Source of the DNA: Geomonas oryzisoli | GTDB taxonomy: Bacteria > Desulfobacterota > Desulfuromonadia > Geobacterales > Geobacteraceae | Direction: 5' to 3' | Assembly: GCF_018986915.1 (NCBI RefSeq) | Contig: NZ_CP076723.1 | Location: forward strand, 3,009,501-3,073,500 | Length of the DNA: 64,000 nucleotides | Shown: positions 43,810 to 51,891 of the stretch, piece by piece | Layout of the letters: each line of letters starts with the position of its first letter | Position numbering within the stretch: position 1 is the first letter of the stretch | The notes under the pieces: model-generated | Databases searched by the model: none | What the model was told of the DNA's origin: nothing | What the model saw: the letters and a program-made list of their open reading frames with translations, nothing else | Made by a program: the position numbers and the translations under genes

Positions 43810-43842
43810 ACCCGGCGTGACGGAAGTCACGCCGGGTTTTTC
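43810..43842 (+). terminator. Rho-independent terminator after aor
   Basis: Perfect 12-bp stem ACCCGGCGTGAC/GTCACGCCGGGT, GGAA tetraloop, then TTTTT, 12 bases after the stop. It separates aor from the moaD-like gene, so readthrough or a new promoter is needed for the latter. Confidence 0.92.
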
Positions 43843-43870
43843 CGTTTAAGCCAAACACGCAGGTGCCGTT

Positions 43871-44095
43871 ATGCAGATCACACTCAAGCTTTTCGCCACA
43901 TTCAGAAACGGCAGGTTCAAGGTCGCCGAGCAGGAGCTCGCCGAGGGGTGCGACGTGCGCCAGGTGGTGCTCTCCCTCGGACTCACCGAAGAGGAGATCG
44001 GCATCGTCATGCTGAACGGCCGGCACGGCGAACTCGACAGCAAACTGAGCCACGGCGACACGCTTTCACTCTTTCCCCTGGTCGGAGGAGGCTGA
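43871..44095 (+). CDS. MoaD/ThiS-family sulfur carrier protein
   Basis: The 74-residue beta-grasp protein begins MQITLKLFATFRNGRF and ends in Gly-Gly-Gly (FPLVGGG), whose terminal glycine would be adenylated and thiocarboxylated. MoaD donates sulfur to make the pterin dithiolene; ThiS-like paralogues serve other pathways. Two factors favour a tungsten-pterin role here: position between aor and a ThiF/MoeB-like activating enzyme, which begins one base after its stop, and the later moeA gene. Confidence 0.9.
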   Translation: MQITLKLFATFRNGRFKVAEQELAEGCDVRQVVLSLGLTEEEIGIVMLNGRHGELDSKLSHGDTLSLFPLVGGG

Positions 44096-44096
44096 T

Positions 44097-44948
44097 ATGC
44101 GCAAGGTCATCACTTTTCTGAAAGATCAGACCAAGGACGGACTGCTTTCCTGGAGCGCCCAGGACGCCACCGCGAAGCAATTCAAGCTGAGCCACGCGGC
44201 GGTCGAGCTCATCGCCCTGCAAAACGGCCTCTTCCCGGCGCGCTACCAGCGCAACCGGAACATGATCCAGGTCGATGAGCAGCTGCGCCTGTTCCAAAGC
44301 CGCGTCGCCGTGATCGGCTGCGGCGGCCTGGGCGGCTACGTCCTGGAAGAGCTGGCGCGCCTCGGGGTCGGACAGATTATCGCCGTCGACCCGGACATCT
44401 TCGAGGAGCACAACCTGAACCGGCAGATTCTCTCCTCGCCCGCCCTGCTCGGACAACCCAAGGCGGCGGTAGCTGCGGAGCGGCTGGCACAGGTGAATCC
44501 CGCCGTCACGGTCACCGCCATCCAGGACTACTTCTGCCTGGCCAACGGCTTCGAGCTGCTGGCGGGAGCGCAGGTCGCGGTGGACGCGCTGGACAGCATC
44601 TCGTACCGGCTGCAGCTGGCCGAGTATTGCAACCTGGCCGGCATCCCCATGGTGCACGGCGCCATCGGCGGCTGGTACGGCCACGTCGCCTCCCAGTTCC
44701 CCGGCGAGACCACCGTGCAGCAGATCTACCGCCACTGGGTGGCGGGCAAGGGGATCGAGCAGCAGCTCGGCAACCCCTCTTTCACCCCGGCCGTCGTGGC
44801 GAGCCTGGAAGTCGCCGAGGTCTGCAAGATCCTGCTCGGCAAGGGTGAGCCGCTCAGAAACCGCAAGCTCGCCATCGACCTCCTGGAAATGGAGATGCAG
44901 GAGATCTCCTACGCTCCGGTCCCGGTCACCCTGGTCGACGCGGCTTAG
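44097..44948 (+). CDS. ThiF/MoeB/HesA-family adenylyltransferase
   Basis: The 283-residue E1-like enzyme has the nucleotide-binding VIGCGGLGGYVLEELARLG, the VDPDIFEEHNLNRQIL segment and VDALDSISYRL, so it should adenylate the Gly-Gly end of the adjacent carrier. About 60 N-terminal residues precede the fold. No CxxC pairs are present, so it lacks the structural zinc of MoeB/ThiF, and there is no rhodanese domain. It starts one base after the moaD-like stop (translational coupling) and is followed by moeA about 110 bases on. Confidence 0.9.
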   Translation: MRKVITFLKDQTKDGLLSWSAQDATAKQFKLSHAAVELIALQNGLFPARYQRNRNMIQVDEQLRLFQSRVAVIGCGGLGGYVLEELARLGVGQIIAVDPDIFEEHNLNRQILSSPALLGQPKAAVAAERLAQVNPAVTVTAIQDYFCLANGFELLAGAQVAVDALDSISYRLQLAEYCNLAGIPMVHGAIGGWYGHVASQFPGETTVQQIYRHWVAGKGIEQQLGNPSFTPAVVASLEVAEVCKILLGKGEPLRNRKLAIDLLEMEMQEISYAPVPVTLVDAA

Positions 44949-45057
44949 CTCTTCCCCTTGCTGCATGGGGCGAGGAAAGCGCTGTAAAGCGGCAACGCTG
45001 CCGCTAAAAAAACAAGCGACGCCGTCGACGACGCCGCAGAGAGCACCGAGGTGCATC

Positions 45058-46299
45058 ATGCCAAGCTTTGAAGAAGCTCGAGGCATCATACTGGGCCACG
45101 TCGCCCCGCTTGGAGAGGAAAACGTACTGCTGTCCGACGCACTGGGGCGCGTGGTGAGCAGGGACATCATGGCCCCGTGGGACCTGCCCCAATACGACAA
45201 TTCGGCCATGGACGGCTATGCCGTGCACGCCGCCGATTGCACCTCGGTCCCCAGCCGGCTCCTCATCACCGGATTTCTCCCGGCCGGCGGCGAAGAGTGC
45301 GCCGCCGTAACCGTCGGCTGTGCGGTGCGCATCATGACCGGCGCCCCCATTCCCCCCGGATGCAACGCGGTGGTCCCCATCGAGGACACGGAACAGGACG
45401 GGGACCAGGTCGTCATCAACCAGAGGGTGCTCCCCAAGCAGCACGTACGGGTCAAGGGAAGCGACGTTGCCTCGGGCACCCAGGTCCTTCCTGCCGGCAG
45501 CCAGGTCCGCCCCGCCGAGATCGGCATGCTGGCCGCCATGGGGCAGGCGCTGGTACCGGTGCACCGCAAGGTGCGGGTGGCCATCCTCTCCACAGGAGAC
45601 GAGCTCATCGAACTGGGCGAAAGCCCGAGGGCCGGCAAGGTGATCAACTCCAACGCCCTGTCACTCGCCGCCGCGGTGCGCGAGGCGGGAGCGGAACCGG
45701 TGCTGCTCGGCATCGCGCGGGACAACCTGGAAAGTCACCGGGATAAGATGCAGGAAGGCCTTTGCTGCGACGCCCTGATCACCTCGGCCGGCGTCTCCGC
45801 CGGTGACCGCGACCTGGTCCGGGAGGTTGCCGCGAGCCTCGGCGCCGACGAGCTGTTCTGGAAGATAGGGATGAAGCCGGGCGGCCCCACCGCCTTCTCG
45901 GTCTGGCAGGGAAAGCCGATCTTCTCGCTTCCCGGTAACCCCGTCTCCACCATGGTGACCTTCGAGCTGCTGGTGAAGCCCGCCCTTCTGAAGATGATGG
46001 GGCACCACCGGGTGCTCCCCCCCTTCGTCAAAGGGATACTGGCCGAAGATGCACACAAGAAGGCCGGCAAGCTGCACTTCATCCGGGTCACGGTGAAGAA
46101 GCGCCACGGCAGGCACGTCGCCTACTGTGCCGGTGAGCAGCACACCGCGATACTCAGCACCATGACCAGGTGCGATGCCCTGGCCGCCCTCCCCTGTGAC
46201 GCCACCTTCATCCCCGCCGGGAGCGAAGTCGATCTGGCGCTGATGAGGGAAGTGGATCTGCTGAGCGAGGCCGAAGTCGGCATAAGGTGCTGTGCCTGA
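45058..46299 (+). CDS. moeA: Molybdopterin molybdotransferase MoeA (possibly for tungsten)
   Basis: The 413-residue protein starts at MPSFEEARGIIL; the longer in-frame ORF has no family similarity. It has DNSAMDGYAV, GCAVRIMTGAPIPPGCNAVVPIEDT, ILSTGDELIELGE, ITSAGVSAGDRDLVREV and KPGGPTAFSVWQGKPIFSLPGNPVST, the full MoeA set. MoeA inserts molybdate (or tungstate in W-using organisms) into adenylylated molybdopterin. Position after aor, moaD-like and thiF-like genes suggests a paralogue dedicated to the tungsten enzyme, but metal choice cannot be read from sequence. Confidence 0.93.
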   Translation: MPSFEEARGIILGHVAPLGEENVLLSDALGRVVSRDIMAPWDLPQYDNSAMDGYAVHAADCTSVPSRLLITGFLPAGGEECAAVTVGCAVRIMTGAPIPPGCNAVVPIEDTEQDGDQVVINQRVLPKQHVRVKGSDVASGTQVLPAGSQVRPAEIGMLAAMGQALVPVHRKVRVAILSTGDELIELGESPRAGKVINSNALSLAAAVREAGAEPVLLGIARDNLESHRDKMQEGLCCDALITSAGVSAGDRDLVREVAASLGADELFWKIGMKPGGPTAFSVWQGKPIFSLPGNPVSTMVTFELLVKPALLKMMGHHRVLPPFVKGILAEDAHKKAGKLHFIRVTVKKRHGRHVAYCAGEQHTAILSTMTRCDALAALPCDATFIPAGSEVDLALMREVDLLSEAEVGIRCCA

Positions 46300-46399
46300 A
46301 GCAGAATCAAAGCTGAACGGGTCATAATAATAATTAATTTGGTATATTTTCTTTCCCGAATATGCGATAAAGCGGATGGTAGGATTCGGGAGGTGAAAT

Positions 46400-46555
46400 A
46401 TGCAAGAGATGTTGATTTTAGGTGGGATCGTCGTGGGGTGGATCGTGTTGCAGCGCTTCATCCTGCCCAGCATGGGGATCGAGACTTGAATGTCTCCCGC
46501 ATGCACCTCCGGTCGGGGGAAGAAGAAAGAAGCAGAGAAAGAGCAGCAAGGATAA
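46400..46555 (+). CDS. Candidate 51-residue membrane selenoprotein (in-frame TGA at codon 30)
   Basis: GGAGG sits 6 bases before an ATG that opens a 29-codon ORF encoding one hydrophobic helix (EMLILGGIVVGWIVLQRF) followed by ILPSMGIET. The codon after Thr29 is TGA (46487-46489). The frame then continues for 21 codons (MSPACTSGRGKKKEAEKEQQ plus Gly) to TAA at 46553-46555, which directly abuts a strong terminator. If TGA is read as selenocysteine, the product has Sec30 and Cys35 just after the membrane helix. Bases 46493-46520 can fold (TCTCCCG with CGGGGGA, 7 pairs counting one G-U) in the place of a bacterial SECIS element. If TGA is a stop, a 29-residue membrane peptide remains. It follows moeA by 100 bases. 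Confidence 0.55.
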
Positions 46556-46592
46556 GAAAGGGCGCCGCTAAAAGCAGGCGCCCTTTCTTTTT
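46556..46592 (+). terminator. Rho-independent terminator of the small-protein transcript
   Basis: Perfect 11-bp stem GAAAGGGCGCC/GGCGCCCTTTC, extendable through GCT/AGC inside the loop, then TTTTT. The stem begins on the base after the TAA at 46553-46555. Confidence 0.92.
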
Positions 46593-46628
46593 GTTGCGAT
46601 GATAGTCCTTTCGTACCAACCGTGATCT

Positions 46629-46741
46629 CGTTCCCAAGGTCCGCCTTGGGAACGCAAAGCCTCTCCGAAGCTCCAACTTCCCTCGGATGCAAAGCTGGAG
46701 CTTTGCGCCGAATGGGGTTCCCAAGCTGGAGCTTGGGAACC
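46629..46741. repeat. TTCCCAAG/CTTGGGAA palindromic repeat cluster
   Basis: Three hairpins in series: CGTTCCCAAGG-tccg-CCTTGGGAACG (46629-46654), GCAAAGCT-gg-AGCTTTGC (46689-46706) and GGTTCCCAAGCT-gg-AGCTTGGGAACC (46716-46741). No ORF with an RBS overlaps them. They look like a non-coding dispersed repeat of the type found in many large proteobacterial genomes. Confidence 0.75.
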
Positions 46742-46777
46742 AGGAAGTTCGCACCAACCGTATGGGCGAATAATCAT

Positions 46778-46872
46778 TCGCCCTCACCCCCGCCCCTCTC
46801 CCGGAGGGAGGGGGGGGATGGATGAAAGGTTGAAACGTAGAACCTAGAACATAGAACCTAGAACCTAGAACG
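46778..46872. repeat. CCCTCTCCCGGAGGGAGGGG hairpin plus TAGAACC heptamer array
   Basis: A GC-rich hairpin at 46788-46815 is followed by four to five units of TAGAACC/TAGAACA at about 46840-46870, which end 14 bases before the ahcY stop codon. Nothing else is visible between 46742 and 46884. Confidence 0.75.
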
Positions 46873-46884
46873 GCCGTTCGCCGT

Positions 46885-48279
46885 TTAGTACCTGTAATGC
46901 TCCGACTTGTACGGCCCTTCCTTCTTGACGCCGATGTACGCCGCCTGGGCGTCGGTCAGCTCGGTCAGCATGGCGCCCAGGGTCTTCAGCTGCAGGCGCG
47001 CCACCTTCTCGTCCAGTTCCTTGGGGAGAATGTAGACGCCCACCGGATACTTGCCGGGGTTGCAGAAGATCTCCATCTGCGCCAGGGTCTGGTTGGCGAA
47101 GGAGGAGGACATGACGTAGGAGGGGTGACCGGTGGCGCAGCCCAGGTTAACCAGACGCCCTTCCGCCAGCAGGATGATGCGCTTGCCGTCCGGGAAGATG
47201 ACGTGGTCGACCTGCGGCTTGATGTTCTCCCACTTGTACTGCTTGAGTTTCGCCACCTCGATCTCGTTGTCGAAATGCCCGATGTTGCAGACGATGGCGT
47301 TGTGCTTCATCGCCTTCATGTGATCGTGGGTGATGACGTCGATGTTGCCGGTGGTGGTGACGAAGATGTCCGCCTTGTCCGCCGCCCACTCCATGGTGAC
47401 CACCTTGTACCCTTCCATGGCCGCCTGCAGCGCGCAGATCGGGTCGACCTCGGTGACCCAGACCTGGGCCTGAAGCCCGCGCATCGCCTGGGCGCACCCC
47501 TTGCCCACGTCGCCGTAACCGCAGATGACCGCCACCTTGCCGGCCACCATGACATCGGTGGCGCGCTTGATGCCGTCCATGAGGGACTCGCGGCAGCCGT
47601 AGATGTTGTCGAACTTGGACTTGGTGACCGAGTCGTTAACGTTGATGGCCGGGAACTTGAGCGTCCCCTTCTCGTACATCTGGTACAGGCGGTGCACGCC
47701 GGTGGTGGTCTCCTCGGTCACGCCCTTGATGCAGGCCGCCGTCTTGGAGTACCAGTCCGGCTGCTCGGCGAGGCGCTTCTTGATGGCCGCGAACAGGAAC
47801 TGCTCCTCCTCGCAGGTCGGGTTGGCGATGACAGAGGGATCCTTCTCCGCGTCGGAGCCCAGGTGCAGCAGCAGGGTCGCATCGCCGCCGTCGTCGAGGA
47901 TCATGTTCGGGGCGCCGCCGTCGTGCCACTCGAAGATCTTGTGGGTGTAGTCCCAGTACTCCGCCAGCGTCTCGCCCTTGTGTGCGAAGACCGGGATGCC
48001 TGCGGCGGCGATGGCCGCGGCGGCGTGGTCCTGGGTGGAGAATATGTTGCAGGACGCCCAACGGACCTCGGCGCCCAGGGCGGTCAGCGTCTCGATGAGC
48101 ATGGCGGTCTGGATGGTCATGTGCAGCGAGCCCGCGATGCGCGCCCCCTTGAGCGGCTGGGCCGCGGCGTACTCCTCGCGGATCGCCATGAGACCCGGCA
48201 TTTCGGTTTCCGCGATGATCATCTCTTTACGGCCCCAATCGGCCAGCGACATATCCTTTACGATGTAATCCTTGGTCAC
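46885..48279 (-). CDS. ahcY: S-adenosylhomocysteinase
   Basis: The 464-residue NAD-dependent enzyme starts with GTG (AAGGAG 7 bases upstream). It splits S-adenosylhomocysteine into adenosine and homocysteine, closing the methylation cycle. Typical segments are [41 protein letters not shown], the NAD fold [14 protein letters not shown], and the C-terminal [10 protein letters not shown] with the cofactor-contacting Lys and Tyr. The SahR-like regulator gene lies just upstream and metK 4.5 kb away. I looked for a SAH riboswitch in the leader and found none. Confidence 0.97.
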   Translation of the reverse strand: MTKDYIVKDMSLADWGRKEMIIAETEMPGLMAIREEYAAAQPLKGARIAGSLHMTIQTAMLIETLTALGAEVRWASCNIFSTQDHAAAAIAAAGIPVFAHKGETLAEYWDYTHKIFEWHDGGAPNMILDDGGDATLLLHLGSDAEKDPSVIANPTCEEEQFLFAAIKKRLAEQPDWYSKTAACIKGVTEETTTGVHRLYQMYEKGTLKFPAINVNDSVTKSKFDNIYGCRESLMDGIKRATDVMVAGKVAVICGYGDVGKGCAQAMRGLQAQVWVTEVDPICALQAAMEGYKVVTMEWAADKADIFVTTTGNIDVITHDHMKAMKHNAIVCNIGHFDNEIEVAKLKQYKWENIKPQVDHVIFPDGKRIILLAEGRLVNLGCATGHPSYVMSSSFANQTLAQMEIFCNPGKYPVGVYILPKELDEKVARLQLKTLGAMLTELTDAQAAYIGVKKEGPYKSEHYRY

Positions 48280-48329
48280 GTTGTTTCTCCTTTTGATGAG
48301 TTAACTTACACGCTTAGTGTTGTTTTTTC

Positions 48330-48445
48330 AGACTCCCCTCGCCCTCCGGGAGAGGGGCAGGGGTGAGGGCGTTGTAACCAGCGGTAGAGCCGCCATCTCC
48401 CTCACCCGCCCTGTCGGGCACCCTCTCCCGGAGGGAGAGGGACTA
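48330..48445. repeat. CCCTCTCCCGGAGGGAGAGGG inverted elements
   Basis: CCCTCGCCCTCCGGGAGAGGGG and CCCTCTCCCGGAGGGAGAGGG flank about 65 bases between the regulator gene and ahcY. The second hairpin reaches the stop codon of the regulator gene. Confidence 0.75.
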
Positions 48446-49360
48446 ACGTTTCACGGCTTTCACCAGCAGCACATCTTCCACACCGTTCGGGGCGGTGACG
48501 CGCTCTATGGTGACCTCGGAAAGCCCCGCCCCTTCCAACCACACCTTGAGTTCATCTTCTTCGAACCCCAACCACTGGTCTGCCAGTTGCTCACGGGCCC
48601 ACTCACGCTCGTGGCGCGCCAGGTCGGCCAGCACCAACGTCCCCTGTAGCTGCAGCACCCGAACGATCTCGGTCAGCACCGCCTGCGGATCGGGGGCATG
48701 ATGCAGCACCATGTTGGCCACGACGCATCCCGCTCCCCCATTGGCGATGGGAAGATGGGTCATCTCGCCGAGCCGCAGTTCGGCACCCGGGACATCGTCC
48801 TGAACCAGGCGCCGCCGCGCCTCCACCAGCATGGCAGGAGAATGGTCGACACCGATCACCTGCTTTGCCTTTCTGGCCAGTTCAGCCAGCAGGATCCCGG
48901 TGCCCACCCCGATTTCCAGCAGCACGGCGACCTCAGGAACCAGCGCCAGCAGGGCATCCTGGTACTCCGGCACCGGCAGCAGGGTACGTGACAGATCGTC
49001 CCACTGGGCCGCGTGCTGGTCGAAGAACTCCTGGCTGCGCTTGCGACGTGCTTCCAGCGCCTGCGCCACGGCAGCAAGATCGTTGCGGCGCTCGGGAAGC
49101 TGCTCCAGTGCGCGCTCGAACTCCGGCCTTATGGCAGTGAAAAAGGTGTTTTGCTCACCCGCGCGGTAGTAGCTCCAGGTCCCCTGACGCTTTACCGAGA
49201 GCACACCCGCCTCCGCGAGGATCTTCAGGTGTCGGGAGATGCGCGACTGCCCCATCCCCATGATCTGGGTGAGTTCCTGGACGGTGAGCTCCGATTTGAG
49301 CAGCACGGCCAGCAACCGCAGCCGGCACGGATCGGCCAGCGCTTTGAAAAGTTCCAGCAT
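48443..49360 (-). CDS. sahR: ArsR-family regulator fused to a SAM-dependent methyltransferase (SahR-like)
   Basis: The 305-residue protein has an N-terminal ArsR winged helix (LADPCRLRLLAVLLKS, then MGQSRISRHLKILAEAG as recognition helix, about residues 8-75). A linker follows, then a class I methyltransferase domain whose motif I is LLEIGVGTGILLAELA (about 145-160), with MVLHHAPDPQAVL. ArsR proteins named SahR regulate S-adenosylhomocysteine metabolism in several proteobacteria, and this gene lies directly upstream of ahcY on the same strand. Whether the methyltransferase domain is catalytic or serves as a SAM/SAH sensor is open. Two palindromes precede the start codon, which suggests autoregulation. 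Confidence 0.82.
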   Translation of the reverse strand: MLELFKALADPCRLRLLAVLLKSELTVQELTQIMGMGQSRISRHLKILAEAGVLSVKRQGTWSYYRAGEQNTFFTAIRPEFERALEQLPERRNDLAAVAQALEARRKRSQEFFDQHAAQWDDLSRTLLPVPEYQDALLALVPEVAVLLEIGVGTGILLAELARKAKQVIGVDHSPAMLVEARRRLVQDDVPGAELRLGEMTHLPIANGGAGCVVANMVLHHAPDPQAVLTEIVRVLQLQGTLVLADLARHEREWAREQLADQWLGFEEDELKVWLEGAGLSEVTIERVTAPNGVEDVLLVKAVKR

Positions 49361-49366
49361 AGGTAT

Positions 49367-49405
49367 ATCAACCTTGGTGATTATCTTAAATCAAGTTTTC
49401 TTGAT
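49367..49405 (-). promoter_or_regulatory. Two candidate SahR operators upstream of the regulator gene
   Basis: ATCAAG-TTTT-CTTGAT (49390-49405) is a perfect palindrome with 6-bp arms. ATCAACCTTGGTGAT (49367-49381) is a near-palindrome sharing the ATCAA half-site and ends 6 bases before the start codon. Both would block transcription when bound. Confidence 0.65.
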
Positions 49406-49460
49406 ATACCATGAGCCGCGGCTGCTGGCAAGTCGAAAAGCATATTATTTCCGGCTCATT

Positions 49461-49604
49461 GGGGACCGGCTCCGCCAGGTGCCTATCCCCTTAGTGCAGG
49501 AGGGGACTGGCTCCGTAGGTGCCTGTCCCCTTTGCTTCGAAAAGCTGGTTGAGCTGAAAGGAGCGTTCCGCTAAAGGGACAGGCACCTGACGGAGCCTGT
49601 CCCT
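49461..49604. repeat. Dispersed GGGGAC hairpin elements, copies 4 to 6
   Basis: Copies at 49461-49490 and 49502-49530 (reverse orientation) and 49575-49604 (forward, with GGGAC/GTCCC ends). With the operators and the terminator at 49640 they account for the 334-bp gap between the regulator and the nitronate monooxygenase gene. No coding sequence is supported there. Confidence 0.88.
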
Positions 49605-49639
49605 TCTGCAGCGCCCCCTCTCTCGTTTTCAAAACGAAA

Positions 49640-49668
49640 ATCCCCCTGCAGCTAAGCCACAGGGGGAT
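49640..49668 (-). terminator. Terminator after the nitronate monooxygenase gene
   Basis: 9-bp stem ATCCCCCTG/CAGGGGGAT with an 11-base loop, followed on the minus strand by TTTCGTTTTG. It lies 26 bases after the stop at 49695. Confidence 0.75.
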
Positions 49669-49694
49669 GGAAAATCAGGTGTAATGATGTGCTG

Positions 49695-50786
49695 TCAGGC
49701 CGCCCGGTCCTCGGCGACGGCCCCGGTCTCGGCGAAGATTTCGTCGAAGATCTCCTGCACCGTCTCGATGCGAGTCGCTTTCCAGGCGTTGGTGCCGCAG
49801 AAGATGAGACCCGAGTCGACCTCGCCGCGCTGGGCGCGGTCCAGCGACTTCACGATGCAGAAGCGCTCGCCGCTCTCCTTGTAGGAGCACTTCTTCAGGC
49901 AACCATGCGAGCAGACCGAGGCATGGTCGCGGTCGTAGGCCATGATCCCTTCCTGGTTGGTGAGGATGGCGCGGCCGGGCAGACCGGCAGGACTCATGAT
50001 CAGGCCAATGTCCTCTTTCTTGCAATTGAGATAGGCCTGCTTGAAGGCGTCATCGGCGTCGCACTCGACGGTGGTGACGAAACGGCTCGCCATCTGCACC
50101 CCGTCGGCACCTTCGGCCAGGGCGTGGAGCACGTCGGCGCGGTCCCAGATGCCACCGGCTGCGATCACAGGAATATCGAGGCCGTACTCGCTGCGGAAGA
50201 ACTCCTTCACGCCGCGCACGGTCTCGTACTGGTCGTATTCGCCGGTGCCGATGTTCTCCATCTTTTCACCGAGGTGTCCGCCTGCGGTGTCCGGGTCCTC
50301 GACCACGACGGCATCGGGGAGACGGTTGTAGGCCTTGTCCCACTTCTTGGCGATCAGCTGTGCGGCACGCACGGAAGAGACGATGGGCACCAGCGCGACA
50401 TCGGGCGCGTGAGCGGTCAGGCCGGGCAGGGTCATGGGGAGCCCCGCGCCGCAGACCAGCACCTTGGCTCCCGCCTCGACCGAAGCGACCACCAGCTCCT
50501 CGAAATCGGACAGGGCGACCATCACGTTGACCCCGATGATGCCGTCCGGGGCGATCTCGTACGCCTTGCGGATCTCTTCTTTAAGCGCCAGACAGTTGCT
50601 TTTCAGGTAGTTCTTGCCGTTGAAAAACTCGCTGTTCAAGGTTATGCCGGGGGAAGCCACCAGCCCGACGCCGCCGCACTTTGCAACGTGCCCTGCCAGA
50701 GATCCTGCGGAAATCCTCACCCCCATGCCGCCCTGGATCAGCGGGTAACGTGCCTCGTGTTTGCCAATGCGCAACGGTTTGAACAT
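49695..50786 (-). CDS. Nitronate monooxygenase / NPD-family flavoprotein
   Basis: The 363-residue protein starts at MFKPLRIGKHE (AGGAGGAG upstream); the longer frame has no RBS. It is an FMN-dependent TIM-barrel protein of the 2-nitropropane dioxygenase family: YPLIQGGMGVRISAGSLAGHV, GVNVMVAL, CGAGLP, VEDPDTAGGHLG with the conserved His, PVIAAGGIWDRADV and GADGVQMASRFVTT. Members oxidise nitronates or act as FabK-like enoyl-ACP reductases. A C-terminal Cys-rich extension (CSHGCLKKCSYK) typical of anaerobe homologues is present and could bind a cluster. The substrate is undecided. Confidence 0.85.
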   Translation of the reverse strand: MFKPLRIGKHEARYPLIQGGMGVRISAGSLAGHVAKCGGVGLVASPGITLNSEFFNGKNYLKSNCLALKEEIRKAYEIAPDGIIGVNVMVALSDFEELVVASVEAGAKVLVCGAGLPMTLPGLTAHAPDVALVPIVSSVRAAQLIAKKWDKAYNRLPDAVVVEDPDTAGGHLGEKMENIGTGEYDQYETVRGVKEFFRSEYGLDIPVIAAGGIWDRADVLHALAEGADGVQMASRFVTTVECDADDAFKQAYLNCKKEDIGLIMSPAGLPGRAILTNQEGIMAYDRDHASVCSHGCLKKCSYKESGERFCIVKSLDRAQRGEVDSGLIFCGTNAWKATRIETVQEIFDEIFAETGAVAEDRAA

Positions 50787-50929
50787 ATGCTCCTCCTGAC
50801 TGTCTGACTGCACCGTAAACACATTAACAGAGAACCTCAAACTCTTTTGTAATAGTACTGTAAAACAAAGGGGCCTATGTTCCGCAGATACCCCTTGCAA
50901 AAAGCCGGCGGCGGTGCTACCAGTGGGGC

Positions 50930-51889
50930 ATGAAAATGAACCGGAAACTATCCAACCCGTTGATTGCACTGATAGGGATCCAGCTGATCTGGGTGGTCAT
51001 GGTCATCTCCTGGATCTACTGGTTCATCGGCAGGAGCAAAGAGTTCCGCAACCTGGCTCTGCGTTACAAACCGGAGCTGCTCACCCAGGGGATGGAGTGG
51101 ATCGTCCTGGTCGAGGGTCTGTTGATGGCAATCGCCATCCTCGCCGGCGTCTATGTCATCTTTCTCTACTGGCGCCGCCAGGCCAAGCTCTACCTGCAGC
51201 AGCGCACCTACATCTCCCAGTTGACCCATGAGCTCAAGTCGCCGCTCACCTCCATCCAGTTGCACCTGGAGACGGTGAAGATGAGGGACCTCCCCAAGGA
51301 AAAACTGGACGGATTCATCGACACCATGCTCTCGGATACCGACCGGCTCAACATCCTGACCAGCAACCTGCTCATGGCCACCAGGATCGAGTTCCGGCAA
51401 CTGGGCGAAAAGGCCAAGAAGATCGATTTCTCCGAGTTCGTCACCAACTATTTGCAGGGCAAGAGCAGCGACCTCCCCGAAGGAGGAAAGCTCACCCTGG
51501 AGATCGAACCCAACATCAACGCGACCATCGACGTCGAGGGTATGGAGATGGCGCTCAGGAACCTCTTCGAGAACGCCCTGCTCTATTCACCGGTTTCGCC
51601 CGAGATCAGGGTCTCGCTCAAACGCAGCATAAGCGGCAGACAGTGCCTGCTGGAGTTCCAGGACAACGGCAAGGGGCTCAAGAAGAACGAGCTGGAGAAG
51701 ATCTTCGAGATGTTCTACCGCGTGCGCACACCGGGTGAGAACATCAGGGGGACCGGCCTGGGGCTCTACATCGTCAGGTCCGTGGTGAACGCGCACGGCG
51801 GCAAGATTTCCGTCGAGAGCCCGGGACTGGGCAAAGGCTGCACCTTCCACATCACCCTGCCGCTTCAGGGCAGGCAGCAAAGAGGTTAG
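50930..51889 (+). CDS. Two-component sensor histidine kinase
   Basis: The 319-residue membrane kinase has two helices (about 11-34 and 59-82) around a short periplasmic loop of about 25 residues, too small for a classical sensor domain. HisKA follows with YISQLTHELKSPLTS (phosphoacceptor His near residue 101), and an ATPase domain with NLFENALLYSP, FQDNGKGL, FEMFYRV and GTGLGLYIV. It probably senses a membrane or intramembrane signal. The response regulator begins 2 bases after its stop. It is divergent from the nitronate monooxygenase gene. Confidence 0.93.
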   Translation: MKMNRKLSNPLIALIGIQLIWVVMVISWIYWFIGRSKEFRNLALRYKPELLTQGMEWIVLVEGLLMAIAILAGVYVIFLYWRRQAKLYLQQRTYISQLTHELKSPLTSIQLHLETVKMRDLPKEKLDGFIDTMLSDTDRLNILTSNLLMATRIEFRQLGEKAKKIDFSEFVTNYLQGKSSDLPEGGKLTLEIEPNINATIDVEGMEMALRNLFENALLYSPVSPEIRVSLKRSISGRQCLLEFQDNGKGLKKNELEKIFEMFYRVRTPGENIRGTGLGLYIVRSVVNAHGGKISVESPGLGKGCTFHITLPLQGRQQRG

Positions 51890-51891
51890 GC

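Noticed and set aside
44845..45057. N-terminal extension of MoeA in the long open frame
   Set aside because: The extension is Ser/Arg-rich shadow sequence overlapping the ThiF-like gene; MoeA similarity and the RBS place the start at 45058.
48280..48442. SAH riboswitch before ahcY
   Set aside because: The leader is mostly the GC-rich inverted repeat; none of the conserved SAH motif blocks are present.
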